DNA of 64,000 nucleotides, from contig NZ_VUMI01000003.1 of NCBI RefSeq assembly GCF_009696275.1, positions 62,001-126,000 on the forward strand, read 5' to 3'. The notes beneath the pieces were generated by a model that saw nothing but the letters and a program-made list of their open reading frames with translations, ran no database searches and was not told the DNA's origin. Of the stretch, positions 33,387 to 42,306 are shown in pieces. This DNA comes from Eisenbergiella porci (GTDB taxonomy: Bacteria; Bacillota; Clostridia; Lachnospirales; Lachnospiraceae). The position numbers were made by a program, and so were the translations under genes. Every line of letters begins with the position of its first letter. Within the stretch, counting starts at the first letter, position 1.

Positions 33387-34013
33387 TCAGCTTCCAAAAA
33401 ATTCATGCCCGCCATAAGCAAACAGCCATGTCAGGTGATTATCAAACCACTGCATCCGATCCGGCGCCACAGCACGCCGTGCGACAAAATACAATGCGCC
33501 CTGGGAGATATCTTCCCCGTAAACAGCTCGTTCCACGGCACGCCGGGTTTCCTCGCTCACCCTCACCCTGTTGATTCTGCCGTCGCTGACCGGAGAAAAC
33601 TGGCAGACACCGAACTCCTTCTGATAGACCACTCCGGTCACCGTGTCGGGGAAAATATTGCTGTTAACCCTGTTTAAAACAACGTTGGCAACAAGAAGCT
33701 TGCCGTTCTCATCCTCACCGCCGGCCTCCGCCTCCACAATTTTCAAAAGTGCTTCATAATCCGCATCGTTTAACTGGTAAACCGGCTTTTTCTCCAGAAC
33801 GCCGCAGTGGATAACCCGCTGATCCGAGGAAGCCGCCTGCACCACAGTACTGACGCTTGTCTCCTGAAAGTCGGCGATATCTTCCATAACAGACGCCCTG
33901 AAGGCCTGCCTTGAGGCAATAGTATTTATCTCCACACCGCGCACACACAGCCACGCTGTAACCACAAGCAAATTGGACAATAATAAAACAAGCCCGTATT
34001 TTTTATACTGCAT
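33387..34013 (-). CDS. Cell-wall hydrolase, SleB/Hydrolase_2 family
   Basis: A 208-aa protein with an N-terminal signal-anchor helix (about 7-23) and a C-terminal SleB-type catalytic domain: the active-site Glu lies in VEAEAGGEDENGKLLVANVVLNRV, followed by VVYQKEFGVCQFSPV and LYFVARRA. Members are spore-cortex lytic enzymes or related lytic transglycosylases. There is no N-terminal peptidoglycan-binding domain, so it is closer to CwlJ/YkvT-type enzymes than to SleB itself. The annotated ATG lacks a clear ribosome binding site, so the start is uncertain. Confidence 0.8.
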   Translation of the reverse strand: MQYKKYGLVLLLSNLLVVTAWLCVRGVEINTIASRQAFRASVMEDIADFQETSVSTVVQAASSDQRVIHCGVLEKKPVYQLNDADYEALLKIVEAEAGGEDENGKLLVANVVLNRVNSNIFPDTVTGVVYQKEFGVCQFSPVSDGRINRVRVSEETRRAVERAVYGEDISQGALYFVARRAVAPDRMQWFDNHLTWLFAYGGHEFFGS

Positions 34014-34156
34014 CTATGAATACACCATACCTTTCTGCTGTTTTAGCCTGAAACGTAATCATTTTGTAATACTTATTCAATACTATATTCATATTTTATA
34101 CAGCAGGTACGCAAAATATATCTCTTTTAAGACAAGTTTTCAAACCCGGAAAGGAT

Positions 34157-34185
34157 TTGTCCCGCCTAGGAAAACATGTTATAAT
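34157..34185 (+). promoter_or_regulatory. Sigma-A promoter of apbE
   Basis: TTGTCC (34157-34162), a 17-bp spacer and a perfect TATAAT (34180-34185), 80 bp before the apbE start codon. Confidence 0.7.
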
Positions 34186-34264
34186 GATCGGCATAAAGAA
34201 AAAGCCGTATTTACGGCATTTCCGGGACATCCATTAATTATTCCGGAAGAAAAAGAGGTTCTTC

Positions 34265-35305
34265 ATGAAGCATCGCATATTTCGTCATAATAAAATAACT
34301 TTTGCTCTTTTACTTGCTTTTCTGCTTTCAGGCGCTTTCTTAAACGGATGCGGCCGGGAAAACGTTCCTTATTCAGAATCCGGTTTTTATTTCAATACGG
34401 TCATTACGATAACGGTTTACCGAAGCAAAGATGCCCGGGTACTTAAGGACTGCCTGCTGCTGTGTGATGATTATGAAAAAAAGCTGAGCCAAACGCTTCA
34501 GGGCAGCGATATCTACCGCCTTAACCACAGCGGCGGCGTTCCCGTCACGGTATCTGAGGATACGGCTTACCTTCTGGGACAGGCCTGCAAATATGCCGAA
34601 TTAAGCGGAGGCAGAATCGATCCCACCGTTGCCCCTCTGATGGATTTGTGGGATTTTACCGGTCAGGCCGCGGACAAAAACGCACAAAAAAAGATACCGG
34701 CGGCTGCCGATATCCAGGCTCTTCTTCCTCATATTAATTATAAAAATATCCGCATCGACGGAAATACAGTCACGTTAACCGATCCGCAGACCCAGGTGGA
34801 TCTGGGGTTCATTGCAAAGGGATTTATCGCGGATCGCTTAAAGGAAAGTCTGCTGGAAAAAGGGGTGGAAAGCGCCCTGATCAATCTTGGCGGCAACATT
34901 CTGGCCGTAGGCAGCAAACCGGACGGCTCTCCCTTTGAAATCGGCGTGCGCAAACCCTTCGATACGCAGAATACAGCGCTGACCACCCTTTCCCTCTCAG
35001 ATCGCTCCCTGGTTTCCTCCGGTGTTTATGAAAGGTATTTTGAAAAGGACGGTAAACGCTACCATCATCTTCTGGATCCCTTTACCGGCTATCCTGTGGA
35101 AAACGGGCTGCTGGGCGTCACCATCCTGTCCTCCTCTTCCATGGAGGGCGACGCGCTTAGCACCACTGCCTTTGTCCTGGGGCCGGAGGAAGGAATGGCG
35201 CTGATAGAATCCCTTCCTGATACGGAAGCTGTTTTTATTACGGAGGATTACAAGCTGCATTACAGCAGCGGCCTCAGCGGGAAGCAGTCTGCACAGAACC
35301 CCTGA
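34265..35305 (+). CDS. apbE: FAD:protein FMN transferase (lipoprotein)
   Basis: It transfers FMN from FAD to Thr/Ser of target flavoproteins on the outer side of the membrane. The 346-aa protein begins with a lipoprotein signal (lipobox LNGC, lipidated Cys29). ApbE blocks include GGRIDPTVAPLMDLW, QVDLGFIAKGFIADR, ALINLGGNILAVG and the metal-binding EGDALSTTAFVLG. Its natural clients here are RnfD and RnfG, encoded 7-9 kb away, both of which carry S/TGAT-like acceptor motifs. Its 3' end overlaps the convergent DUF368 gene by 32 bp. Confidence 0.93.
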   Translation: MKHRIFRHNKITFALLLAFLLSGAFLNGCGRENVPYSESGFYFNTVITITVYRSKDARVLKDCLLLCDDYEKKLSQTLQGSDIYRLNHSGGVPVTVSEDTAYLLGQACKYAELSGGRIDPTVAPLMDLWDFTGQAADKNAQKKIPAAADIQALLPHINYKNIRIDGNTVTLTDPQTQVDLGFIAKGFIADRLKESLLEKGVESALINLGGNILAVGSKPDGSPFEIGVRKPFDTQNTALTTLSLSDRSLVSSGVYERYFEKDGKRYHHLLDPFTGYPVENGLLGVTILSSSSMEGDALSTTAFVLGPEEGMALIESLPDTEAVFITEDYKLHYSSGLSGKQSAQNP

Positions 35306-36119
35306 TTTCCTTTTCCGAAATGAAATAAATAATTAAAAAGCCTGCCGCCAGCATCAGAAGGCAGGTCAGCCATTCCCTTCCTCCCGGCAGGCCGGGAAAC
35401 ACCTGTGCCATAGAGGCCGCCATGAAGCCGAGAATACAAAGATAAGCAGGTCCCGGGAATCTTGCCATGGCGCTTTCAAGCAGCCTGGTGGAAACGATAA
35501 CCCCAATGGCCAGCCCCAGCCCTACCGGAATCAGGTACGGCAGATGCAGCTGCGTGATCGCTTTCATGACCGTGTCATACATTCCCATCAGTAGCAGCAT
35601 GTAGGAAACGCTGATGCCCGGAAGGACAAGGGCCACCGCCGCAATGACGCCGGCAAGTATGAGCATCAGATAGGAAGTAAGACCTGCATTCATATCCGCC
35701 TGAAACGTGTCAGACGGCAACAGGGCAAACAGCCCCACCACGCCGGCTCCCAACAGAAAAAACAGGATTTTCCCCAACCCTTTCCGTTCCCACTGCGCTT
35801 TTTTCAGTATCATGGGAACGCTGCCTCCCACGGCTCCTATAAAAAAATAAAGCATAGGCATCTCAAACCGTTCCATCAGGCTCAGGAGAGGTTTTGCGAA
35901 AAGGACCATCCCCATCCCGCCGCCGACGCAAAAGAGGGCAAGAAAGCAGAGACTTTCCTTTTTATGCTTCATAAAGGAGCTGACCGATGAAACCAGCCTG
36001 TCATAAATCCCCAGAATCATCGCCATGCTTCCGCCGCTGCAGCCGGGCACAAGCATGGTCCCTCCCACACAAATCCCCTTAATCACCGTAGTTATCATAT
36101 TTTCCTGGCTACCCTGCAT
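35274..36119 (-). CDS. popT: DUF368 / PopT-type undecaprenyl-phosphate translocase
   Basis: A 281-aa polytopic membrane protein (about eight helices) of the DUF368 family. The internal duplication typical of the family is visible in VGGTMLVPGCSGGSMAMILGIYDRL and VALVLPGISVSYMLLLMGMYD. Recent work assigns the family to recycling of undecaprenyl phosphate across the membrane (PopT), which is established family knowledge, not evident from sequence alone. The ATG follows GGAGG. It starts 14 bp after trkA ends, so it probably belongs to the trkH-trkA unit. Confidence 0.88.
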   Translation of the reverse strand: MQGSQENMITTVIKGICVGGTMLVPGCSGGSMAMILGIYDRLVSSVSSFMKHKKESLCFLALFCVGGGMGMVLFAKPLLSLMERFEMPMLYFFIGAVGGSVPMILKKAQWERKGLGKILFFLLGAGVVGLFALLPSDTFQADMNAGLTSYLMLILAGVIAAVALVLPGISVSYMLLLMGMYDTVMKAITQLHLPYLIPVGLGLAIGVIVSTRLLESAMARFPGPAYLCILGFMAASMAQVFPGLPGGREWLTCLLMLAAGFLIIYFISEKEIRGSVQTASR

Positions 36120-36133
36120 TCTGTTCCTCCAAT

Positions 36134-36808
36134 CTATTTTTCTTTTTCAAACCGCGTGATATTTTCTTTTTTTCCAATGACCACCAATATTTCATCCCCT
36201 TTGAAAATGTAAGCGGGATCGACTTCCGTGTCTGTTTTTCCATTATGCTCCAAAGCAATGATATTTAAACCAAAGCTTCGCCGCAAATCCATTTCCAATA
36301 TACTGCGTCCCGCAGATTTTTCCGTCAGGCGCACCTCTGCGATCTCCACGTTATTGTTCAGGGATATATTATCAAGCACGCTTCCGGTCAGCAGCCTCCT
36401 TGCCAGCCGGAGGGCCATGTCACGTTCCGGGTAAACGACCTCCGCCCCTATTTTTTCCAGTACCTCGCCCTGATCTGAACTGATCGCCTTGGCAATCACC
36501 CGCGGTACGCCCAGATTCACCACATTCAGCGTGGTGAGTATGCAGGTGTCTATTTTTTCACCGATTCCCACGATCACGGTATCACAGTTCTGGATCCCGA
36601 TTTCTTCCAGGACCTCTTTGCTCAGTTCATCCGCCACATAGGCGTTTTCCGTGTACTGGCGCAGCTCCTTCACCTTGCTTTCACTGCAGTCCACCACGAT
36701 CACTTCTTCCCCTGCTTCCGCCAGTCTCCTGGCAAGTGCGGAACCAAACCTGCCCAGGCCTATTACCCCATAAGAAACCGTATTTTCCGTGCTTTTTTTC
36801 TTATTCAT
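36134..36808 (-). CDS. trkA: Potassium uptake regulatory subunit, TrkA/KtrA family
   Basis: The cytosolic gating subunit of a Trk/Ktr potassium channel. The 224-aa protein has an N-terminal RCK Rossmann domain (GVIGLGRFGSALARRL nucleotide-binding glycines, then VIVVDCSE) and a C-terminal TrkA-C domain (about 140-220). A single-RCK size matches KtrA. Of two ATGs nine bases apart, 36808 gives the AAAGGA ribosome binding site proper spacing. It is adjacent to the membrane subunit gene upstream. Confidence 0.92.
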   Translation of the reverse strand: MNKKKSTENTVSYGVIGLGRFGSALARRLAEAGEEVIVVDCSESKVKELRQYTENAYVADELSKEVLEEIGIQNCDTVIVGIGEKIDTCILTTLNVVNLGVPRVIAKAISSDQGEVLEKIGAEVVYPERDMALRLARRLLTGSVLDNISLNNNVEIAEVRLTEKSAGRSILEMDLRRSFGLNIIALEHNGKTDTEVDPAYIFKGDEILVVIGKKENITRFEKEK

Positions 36809-36872
36809 TATTTTCATCCTTTCTGTCCCGCCGCCGCTGCGGCGTCATTCATTGCATAAAGCCGTTTTTACG

Positions 36873-38306
36873 TTATCCGATGGCAATGCCTTCTTCCGTG
36901 AATCTGGCGTTTGCCGTAGGTTTGAATGTCCACAGGGATGCGATGGTCAGCGGCCCCAGCCTTCCGATAAACATGATAAGAATTATTACCAGCTTCCCGG
37001 CTATTCCCAGATCCGGCGTTATTCCTGTTGACAGGCCGACGGTCCCAAATGCGGAGGTCACTTCAAACGCCAGCTGGAGAAACGTATATTCAGGTTCCAG
37101 CAGGCACATGATAAAGGTTCCTGTGCCCACAACAATAGCGGATAAAAAAGTAATAATAAAAGCCTTTGAAATCACATCGGCCGGTATTTTACGTTTAAAA
37201 GCGCCGGCATACTGATTGGTCGCCGCGCTTCTGGCCGCCTGTATTAAAACAAAAAACGTACTTGTCTTAATGCCGCCGCCCGTTGATCCGGGCGATGCCC
37301 CGATAAACATCAGAATGATCAGGGTAAAAAGTCCCGCATCGGTAAAGCTTCCGATTGGATAGCTGGAAAAGCCGGCCGTCCTTGCGGATACGCTTTGGAA
37401 AAAAGCGCCCAGCCATGTAATATTTTCCGTAGCCTTCAGTGACAACGTTCCCGCCGCAATCAAAAAAATGCTCATTACGATTACAATTTTGGAATGCAGG
37501 CACAGCTTTTTAAAGGAACGGCTCCTGAGCACATCCAGAATTACCAGGAATCCCAGCCCACCAAAAATAATAAGTCCGCTCGTGGTCAGGTTCAGCAGCA
37601 CATTGCTCTGATAAGGAATCATGTTTTGCAGCCCGCCCAATATATCGAAGCCGGAATTATTAAAGGCAGCTACAGAATGAAACAGACTGATCCCCAGTGC
37701 TTCCAACGGCGGATAGTCGCGGATAAATACGAGAAAGCTCAGAACCGCTCCTGCGCCCTCAAAGCAAAGTGTCATGAGAAGCACATTCTTTACCAGCCGC
37801 ACCATTCCCTTTGATGTGTCCACATTCATCGCTTCCCTGACCAGCTTTCTGCCCTTCAGGCCAATCCGCTTGCCTGCCATAAGGATAAAGCCCACCCCTA
37901 CGGAGGTGACTCCAAGGCCGCCAATCTGAATCAGCAACGCCACCACCGTCCTTCCGAAAACCGTAAAATGATCCGCTGTGTCCACGGCAATCAGGCCGGT
38001 AACACATACCGCGCTGGTAGAGGTAAAAAGTGCATCAATAAAGCTGACATTTGCCCCTTCCCTGACGGATACCGGAAGCTTCAGAAGCAACGCGCCCGCC
38101 AGAATCACCAGCGCAAAGCCCATGGCAATGATTCTGCCCGGCGGCTGGCCTTTTATGTAGCCTGCCGTTTTCCTGCAAAAAGACATAAAAAAACATAGCC
38201 TGCCCTTTTTTCTGCTGCGCAGGTTATGCATCTCCGGTGCTTTTGCTGTTTTTACGGAATTGTCTTTCTCTGTACTGATTTGTCCTGTATCGGATTCTTC
38301 CTCCAT
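36873..38306 (-). CDS. trkH: Potassium uptake membrane subunit, TrkH/KtrB family
   Basis: The ion-conducting subunit. The 477-aa protein has four M1-P-M2 repeats with selectivity-filter-like loops: TSTSAVCVTGL, VAAFNNSGFD, VSARTAGFSS and TSAFGTVGLSTG. A hydrophilic N-terminal extension of about 65 residues precedes the first helix. The ATG at 38306 follows AAGGAGAGG. The frame is open 36 codons upstream without a ribosome binding site. Together with trkA it forms a K+ uptake system. Confidence 0.93.
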   Translation of the reverse strand: MEEESDTGQISTEKDNSVKTAKAPEMHNLRSRKKGRLCFFMSFCRKTAGYIKGQPPGRIIAMGFALVILAGALLLKLPVSVREGANVSFIDALFTSTSAVCVTGLIAVDTADHFTVFGRTVVALLIQIGGLGVTSVGVGFILMAGKRIGLKGRKLVREAMNVDTSKGMVRLVKNVLLMTLCFEGAGAVLSFLVFIRDYPPLEALGISLFHSVAAFNNSGFDILGGLQNMIPYQSNVLLNLTTSGLIIFGGLGFLVILDVLRSRSFKKLCLHSKIVIVMSIFLIAAGTLSLKATENITWLGAFFQSVSARTAGFSSYPIGSFTDAGLFTLIILMFIGASPGSTGGGIKTSTFFVLIQAARSAATNQYAGAFKRKIPADVISKAFIITFLSAIVVGTGTFIMCLLEPEYTFLQLAFEVTSAFGTVGLSTGITPDLGIAGKLVIILIMFIGRLGPLTIASLWTFKPTANARFTEEGIAIG

Positions 38307-38574
38307 GTTCTGCCTCTCCTTCTGCAGGACGTTTTTACATCTTGTGCCTGCAATTTTCTGTCCATGCCACCCCCGGCAGAGATCCGGCATCCGGCCGCTG
38401 CAGGCCGGTTTCATCTTCTAATACTATTGTAATGCCGCCTTTCGCAAAATATGACGAAAAGCATCCGGAAGTGTGAGTAAATTATAGGAAAAGGAACTCA
38501 AACGGTCAATATGTAATGGGAAAACTTAATACTTTCTTAGCAGGGAAGCAGACTGCCGGCTTTTCAGTTACAGG

Positions 38575-38748
38575 TTATTTTTTCTTATGTGCTTGAATCA
38601 CTTCCACCGCTTTCCTCAGATCCTCCATGGAAAAGTTCTCACATTCTTTTGACGGCGGATCCGCATAATACGGACATAATCGACAGCTGTCCTCCAGTGT
38701 ACAACAGGCATTTGCTAATATCAGTTCCAATGCTTTATTCTTATCCAT
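38575..38748 (-). CDS. Small cysteine-rich protein of unknown function
   Basis: A 57-aa protein starting MDKNKALELILANACC with GGAGG eight bases before the ATG. Five cysteines lie in the pattern CC-x5-C-x2-C-x9-C within residues 15-35 (DSCRLCPYYADPPSKEC), suggesting a bound zinc or iron-sulfur site, and the C-terminal half is helical and charged. The spacing resembles small phage-like or regulatory zinc-ribbon proteins, but I do not recognise it. It is flanked by non-coding stretches on both sides (38307-38574 and 38749-38920). Confidence 0.65.
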   Translation of the reverse strand: MDKNKALELILANACCTLEDSCRLCPYYADPPSKECENFSMEDLRKAVEVIQAHKKK

Positions 38749-38923
38749 TTTTGGCTTCCTCCATAAATTTGACAGCCTGCTTCGTAAAGATATATTGGGT
38801 GTACCGTTTTCAATATTGTAAAATAGAACTAGCGAAATTGCATTGGAAATTATTGGTAATTCAGGAAGAGGCATTTAGCAAATGCAGGATAAAACGCTTA
38901 ATAAAATGCAGACCAAAACAAAT

Positions 38924-38978
38924 TAAAAACTGCCGCAGATCCGGCATCGGACTTTGGTCCTCCGGATTTGCGGCAGCT
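38924..38978 (-). terminator. Terminator downstream of the aldo/keto reductase gene
   Basis: CTGCCGCAaATCCGG ... CCGGATcTGCGGCAG stem-loop with a T5 tail on the minus strand, about 75 bp after the stop codon. Confidence 0.75.
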
Positions 38979-38997
38979 TTATTCCGCCTTTATTTTT

Positions 38998-39024
38998 GTA
39001 ATTGTTCAGTACCTTCGCAGTTAC
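38998..39024. repeat. Dispersed palindrome copy E (one mismatch)
   Basis: GTAATTG (38998-39004) and CAGTTAC (39018-39024), between the aldo/keto reductase stop codon and its terminator. Confidence 0.5.
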
Positions 39025-39049
39025 ATTTTTCTCTAACTGCTGCCAGCCG

Positions 39050-40072
39050 CTAAATGGCCTTCCCCGCCAGAATTTCCTTATAATCCTTCAGGTTGCGTTC
39101 CAGCAGCGCAGGAGTGTCCAGATTGTACGGACATTTGCTCTTACACTTCCCGCAGTGCAGACAGTTTTCAATCTGCAGCATCTTTTCCTGCATTTCAGGC
39201 GTCAGCTGGGCTGCGGAGGGCGCTCTTCTTATCATCAGGGACATCCTCGCACAGTTATTGATTTCAATGCCTGCCGGACAGGGCATGCAATAGCCGCAGC
39301 CGCGGCAGAACTCACCCTGAAGCTCCTGTCTGTCATGGCTGATGACCGCTTCCAGTTCTTCGGTGAGCGCCGGAGGATTCTCCACATAACTGAGGAATTC
39401 ATCCAGCTCGCTTTCCCTCTGTACCCCCCAGATGGGAAGCACATGGGCAAATTGGGCAAGATAGGCATATGCGGCGGCGGAATTATTAATCAGGCCGCCG
39501 GAAAGCGCCTTCATGGCGATAAAGCCCATATTCGTCTTCCTGCATTTTTCTACCAAATCCAGCTCCTGCTGCGCGGACAGATAGCTGAACGGGAACTGCA
39601 GGGTCTCATACAGGCCGCTGTCTATGGCTTCCTCCGCCACTGCCAGACGGTGGTTGGTAATGCCGATATGCCTGATTTTCCCTTGTTCCTTCGCTTCCAG
39701 CATGCATTCATAGAGGCCGCTCCCGTCACCCGGTTTGGGGCAGAAGGACGGATTGTGGAACTGATACAGATCCAGATAATCCCTTCCCAGCGTAGTAAGG
39801 GAGGTCTGCAGATCCTTCCAAAAATCCTCCGGGGTTACCGCCGCGGTTTTAGATGCCACATACACCTTATCCCACATTCCCTGAAACGCCAGCCCCAGCT
39901 TATGTTCGCTGTCCGAATAGGCACGGGCCGTATCAAAAAAAGTAATTCCGTTCTCATAAGCCTTACGCAGCAGATACACCGCTTCCTCATCGCTGATACG
40001 CTGGATGGGAAGCGCTCCAAAGCCGTTTTTATTCACGGTGATGCCTGTTTTTCCCAGTGTAACACTCTCCAT
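39050..40072 (-). CDS. Aldo/keto reductase with C-terminal 2[4Fe-4S] ferredoxin-like domain
   Basis: A 340-aa fusion. Residues 1 to about 255 form an aldo/keto reductase barrel with the catalytic Asp/Tyr region FFDTARAYSDSE, a Lys in YVASKTAAV and HIGITNHRL. The C-terminal 90 residues carry FCRGCGYCMPCPAG and NCLHCGKCKSKCPYN, cysteine clusters for two [4Fe-4S] centres. Such fused reductases could pass ferredoxin electrons to an organic substrate. It sits 54 bp downstream of rnfB on the same strand, so it may share the Rnf transcript, but the substrate is unknown. The ATG at 40072 follows AGGAG. Confidence 0.88.
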   Translation of the reverse strand: MESVTLGKTGITVNKNGFGALPIQRISDEEAVYLLRKAYENGITFFDTARAYSDSEHKLGLAFQGMWDKVYVASKTAAVTPEDFWKDLQTSLTTLGRDYLDLYQFHNPSFCPKPGDGSGLYECMLEAKEQGKIRHIGITNHRLAVAEEAIDSGLYETLQFPFSYLSAQQELDLVEKCRKTNMGFIAMKALSGGLINNSAAAYAYLAQFAHVLPIWGVQRESELDEFLSYVENPPALTEELEAVISHDRQELQGEFCRGCGYCMPCPAGIEINNCARMSLMIRRAPSAAQLTPEMQEKMLQIENCLHCGKCKSKCPYNLDTPALLERNLKDYKEILAGKAI

Positions 40073-40125
40073 TATTTTACTCCTCTTTCCTGTTCTGCGA
40101 AGTCCGCCATCCGGCGTCTTCACAA

Positions 40126-40944
40126 TTATTCCTGCGTCTGTTCCCCGCTGCAGCAGACAATCACCTTCTTCGGGCACTTCTCCACACAGATGCCGCAGCC
40201 TGTACATTTGCTCTGGTCAATGGTGGCATTGAAATTCTCCACCTTAATGGCGCCGGAAGGACAGTTCTTCTCACAGATACCGCAGCCGATACAGCCGGCC
40301 CGGCAGTCTTTCATCGTAATGGGGCCTTTATCGCCGGAGCTGCAGGCCGCCGCATATTTTGCCGAATAGGGAATCAGCGCAATCAGATTCTTTGGACATA
40401 CGGAGATACATTTTCCGCAGGCCTTGCAGGCCTGTCTGTCCACCTGCGCCACACCGTTAAAAATATGTATGGCGTCAAAGGGGCAGACCTCCACGCAGCT
40501 TCCATAGCCAAGGCAGCCGAAATTACAGGACTTGGCGCCGCCGTTTGGCACAAAGGAAAGCATGCGGCAGTCATGCAGGCCCACATAATCGTAATCCACC
40601 TTAATCTTGTCACGGGTTCCGCGGCACGCAACGAAAGCGACCATGCGCTCTCCCTCCTCCGCTTCCACACCCATGATCTCAGCAACCTTTTTCCCAACCT
40701 CAGCGCCGCCTACCGGGCAGGCGTTGACAGGGGCCTTGCCCGACGCTATGGCCGCAGCCAGCCCCGCACAGCCGGGATATCCGCAGCCGCCGCAGTTATT
40801 TCCGGGCAGCTGTGCAAGAACCGCTTCTTCTTTTTCATTTACCTCTACCTTGAAAAGTATGGCGGCCCCTCCGAGGAAAAGGCCGATAAACAGCCCCACA
40901 CCGCCTACGATTGCCGTAGCAATCAGAATACCTGAAATACTCAC
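40126..40944 (-). CDS. rnfB: Rnf complex subunit B (iron-sulfur)
   Basis: The ferredoxin-side electron entry subunit of the Rnf Na+/H+ pump. The protein of about 272 aa has an N-terminal membrane helix, the CGGCGYPGC four-cysteine cluster domain (residues about 51-75), then three or more ferredoxin cluster repeats (GSCVEVCPFDAI, ACGKCISVCPKN, GCGICEKNCPSGA, GCGICVEKCPKKV), more than in gamma-proteobacterial RnfB, as in other Clostridia. The GTG at 40944 is chosen because AGGAGG lies eight bases upstream. It is the last rnf gene (C-D-G-E-A-B order). Confidence 0.95.
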   Translation of the reverse strand: MSISGILIATAIVGGVGLFIGLFLGGAAILFKVEVNEKEEAVLAQLPGNNCGGCGYPGCAGLAAAIASGKAPVNACPVGGAEVGKKVAEIMGVEAEEGERMVAFVACRGTRDKIKVDYDYVGLHDCRMLSFVPNGGAKSCNFGCLGYGSCVEVCPFDAIHIFNGVAQVDRQACKACGKCISVCPKNLIALIPYSAKYAAACSSGDKGPITMKDCRAGCIGCGICEKNCPSGAIKVENFNATIDQSKCTGCGICVEKCPKKVIVCCSGEQTQE

Positions 40945-40956
40945 CGACTCCACCTC

Positions 40957-41550
40957 CTATTTAAGCGACAGGCCGGAAAAGCCGCAGAAGGCAATTGCCA
41001 TAAGTCCCGCAGTAATCAGGACGATAGGCATTCCCCTGAAGGATTCCGGTACGTCATTATACGCCATCTTCTCGCGGATTCCCGCCAGAATGATAATTGC
41101 GATCGTGAAGCCAAGCGCCGTTGCAAAGCCGTTGACCGTCCCTGCCAGAATCCCGTAGTTCTTCTGGACGTTGGTCAGCGCCACACCCAGAACCGCACAG
41201 TTGGTGGTAATCAGGGGCAAGTATACACCCAGCGCGTTGTAGAGAGACACCATATATTTTTTCAAAAACATTTCCACGAACTGAACCAGCGCCGCAATGA
41301 CCAGAATGAAAACAATGGTCTGCAGGTAAGTAATGTTTAACGGCGTAAGGACGAATTTATAGATGACGCCCGCCACCGCGCTGGACAGCGTAATTACAAA
41401 GATAACGGCAGTCCCCATTCCGGCCGCGGTTTCCACCTTTTTGGAAACGCCGAGGAAAGGGCACAAACCGAGGAACTGGCTGAGTACCACGTTGCTCACC
41501 AGTGAGGAACCGATTAATATAAGCAATAATTCTCGCAGCTGATCCAACAT
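40957..41550 (-). CDS. rnfA: Rnf complex subunit A
   Basis: A 197-aa integral membrane subunit with six helices. The conserved SQFLGLCPFLGVS and ITTNCAVLGVAL segments each contain the cysteine that co-ordinates the intramembrane [2Fe-2S] centre shared with RnfE. It starts at the base after the rnfE stop. Confidence 0.95.
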   Translation of the reverse strand: MLDQLRELLLILIGSSLVSNVVLSQFLGLCPFLGVSKKVETAAGMGTAVIFVITLSSAVAGVIYKFVLTPLNITYLQTIVFILVIAALVQFVEMFLKKYMVSLYNALGVYLPLITTNCAVLGVALTNVQKNYGILAGTVNGFATALGFTIAIIILAGIREKMAYNDVPESFRGMPIVLITAGLMAIAFCGFSGLSLK

Positions 41551-42306
41551 TTATTTTCCCTCCTCCTTTTTTCCCGCATCCGCGTCATAAAAACGGCGTG
41601 CACAGCCGGATTCTCCGCAGGACATGCAGTCCTCGCTGCAGCCAGACTGAATCTTGGACATATCCTTGCCTTTCTTTTCCCCGTTAATCTTCACTTTATT
41701 CTGAATCGCCGTCAGCGCCGCCAGAACGAAGAATGCACCGGGAGCCATAACAAAAATATTGATGGGCACGTAATGCTGCAGAATATCGGAGCCGAAGATT
41801 TCCGGCGCCTTGCTTCCCAGAATGGCGAAGCCGAAAAACTTGCCGGAGCCCAGGATCTCACGCACCAGACCGATGCAGGTGAGCGCTAGGGAAAAGCCCA
41901 GGCCCATTCCAATGCCGTCAAATAAAGAAGGGAGCGGCCCGTTCTTGGAAGCATAGCTTTCTGCACGGCCCAGAATGATACAGTTAACAACGATCAAAGG
42001 GATATAAATGCCCAGCGCATCATACAAAAACGGCACATACGCCTGCAGAAGCAGCTCCACCATGGTAACGAAGCTTGCCACAATTACGATAAAGGCGGGA
42101 ATTCTCACTTTATCAGGTATAATTTTGCGAAACAGCGATATCATCAGGTTGCTCAGCGCCAGCACCACCATTGTGGAAAGGCCCATGCCCAGCCCGTTTA
42201 TCGCCGATGTGGTGACCGCCAGTGTGGGGCACATGCCCAGGGTCAGCACAAAGGTGGGATTTTCTTTTATAATTCCGTTATAGAGACGTTCGGTTGGCTT
42301 ATTCAT
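41551..42306 (-). CDS. rnfE: Rnf complex subunit E, with Cys-rich C-terminal tail
   Basis: A 251-aa membrane subunit paralogous to RnfA, six helices, with TLGMCPTLAVT and VVNCIILGRAE carrying the intramembrane cluster cysteines. After the last helix a cytoplasmic tail of about 40 residues contains GCSEDCMSCGESGCARRF, four cysteines not found in the E. coli protein. It overlaps the rnfG stop by 8 bp. Confidence 0.94.
   Translation of the reverse strand: MNKPTERLYNGIIKENPTFVLTLGMCPTLAVTTSAINGLGMGLSTMVVLALSNLMISLFRKIIPDKVRIPAFIVIVASFVTMVELLLQAYVPFLYDALGIYIPLIVVNCIILGRAESYASKNGPLPSLFDGIGMGLGFSLALTCIGLVREILGSGKFFGFAILGSKAPEIFGSDILQHYVPINIFVMAPGAFFVLAALTAIQNKVKINGEKKGKDMSKIQSGCSEDCMSCGESGCARRFYDADAGKKEEGK

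Noticed and set aside
39002-40369. 455-codon plus-strand ORF opposite the aldo/keto reductase and rnfB
   Set aside because: Spans two real minus-strand genes with conserved cysteine clusters; the antisense product resembles nothing.
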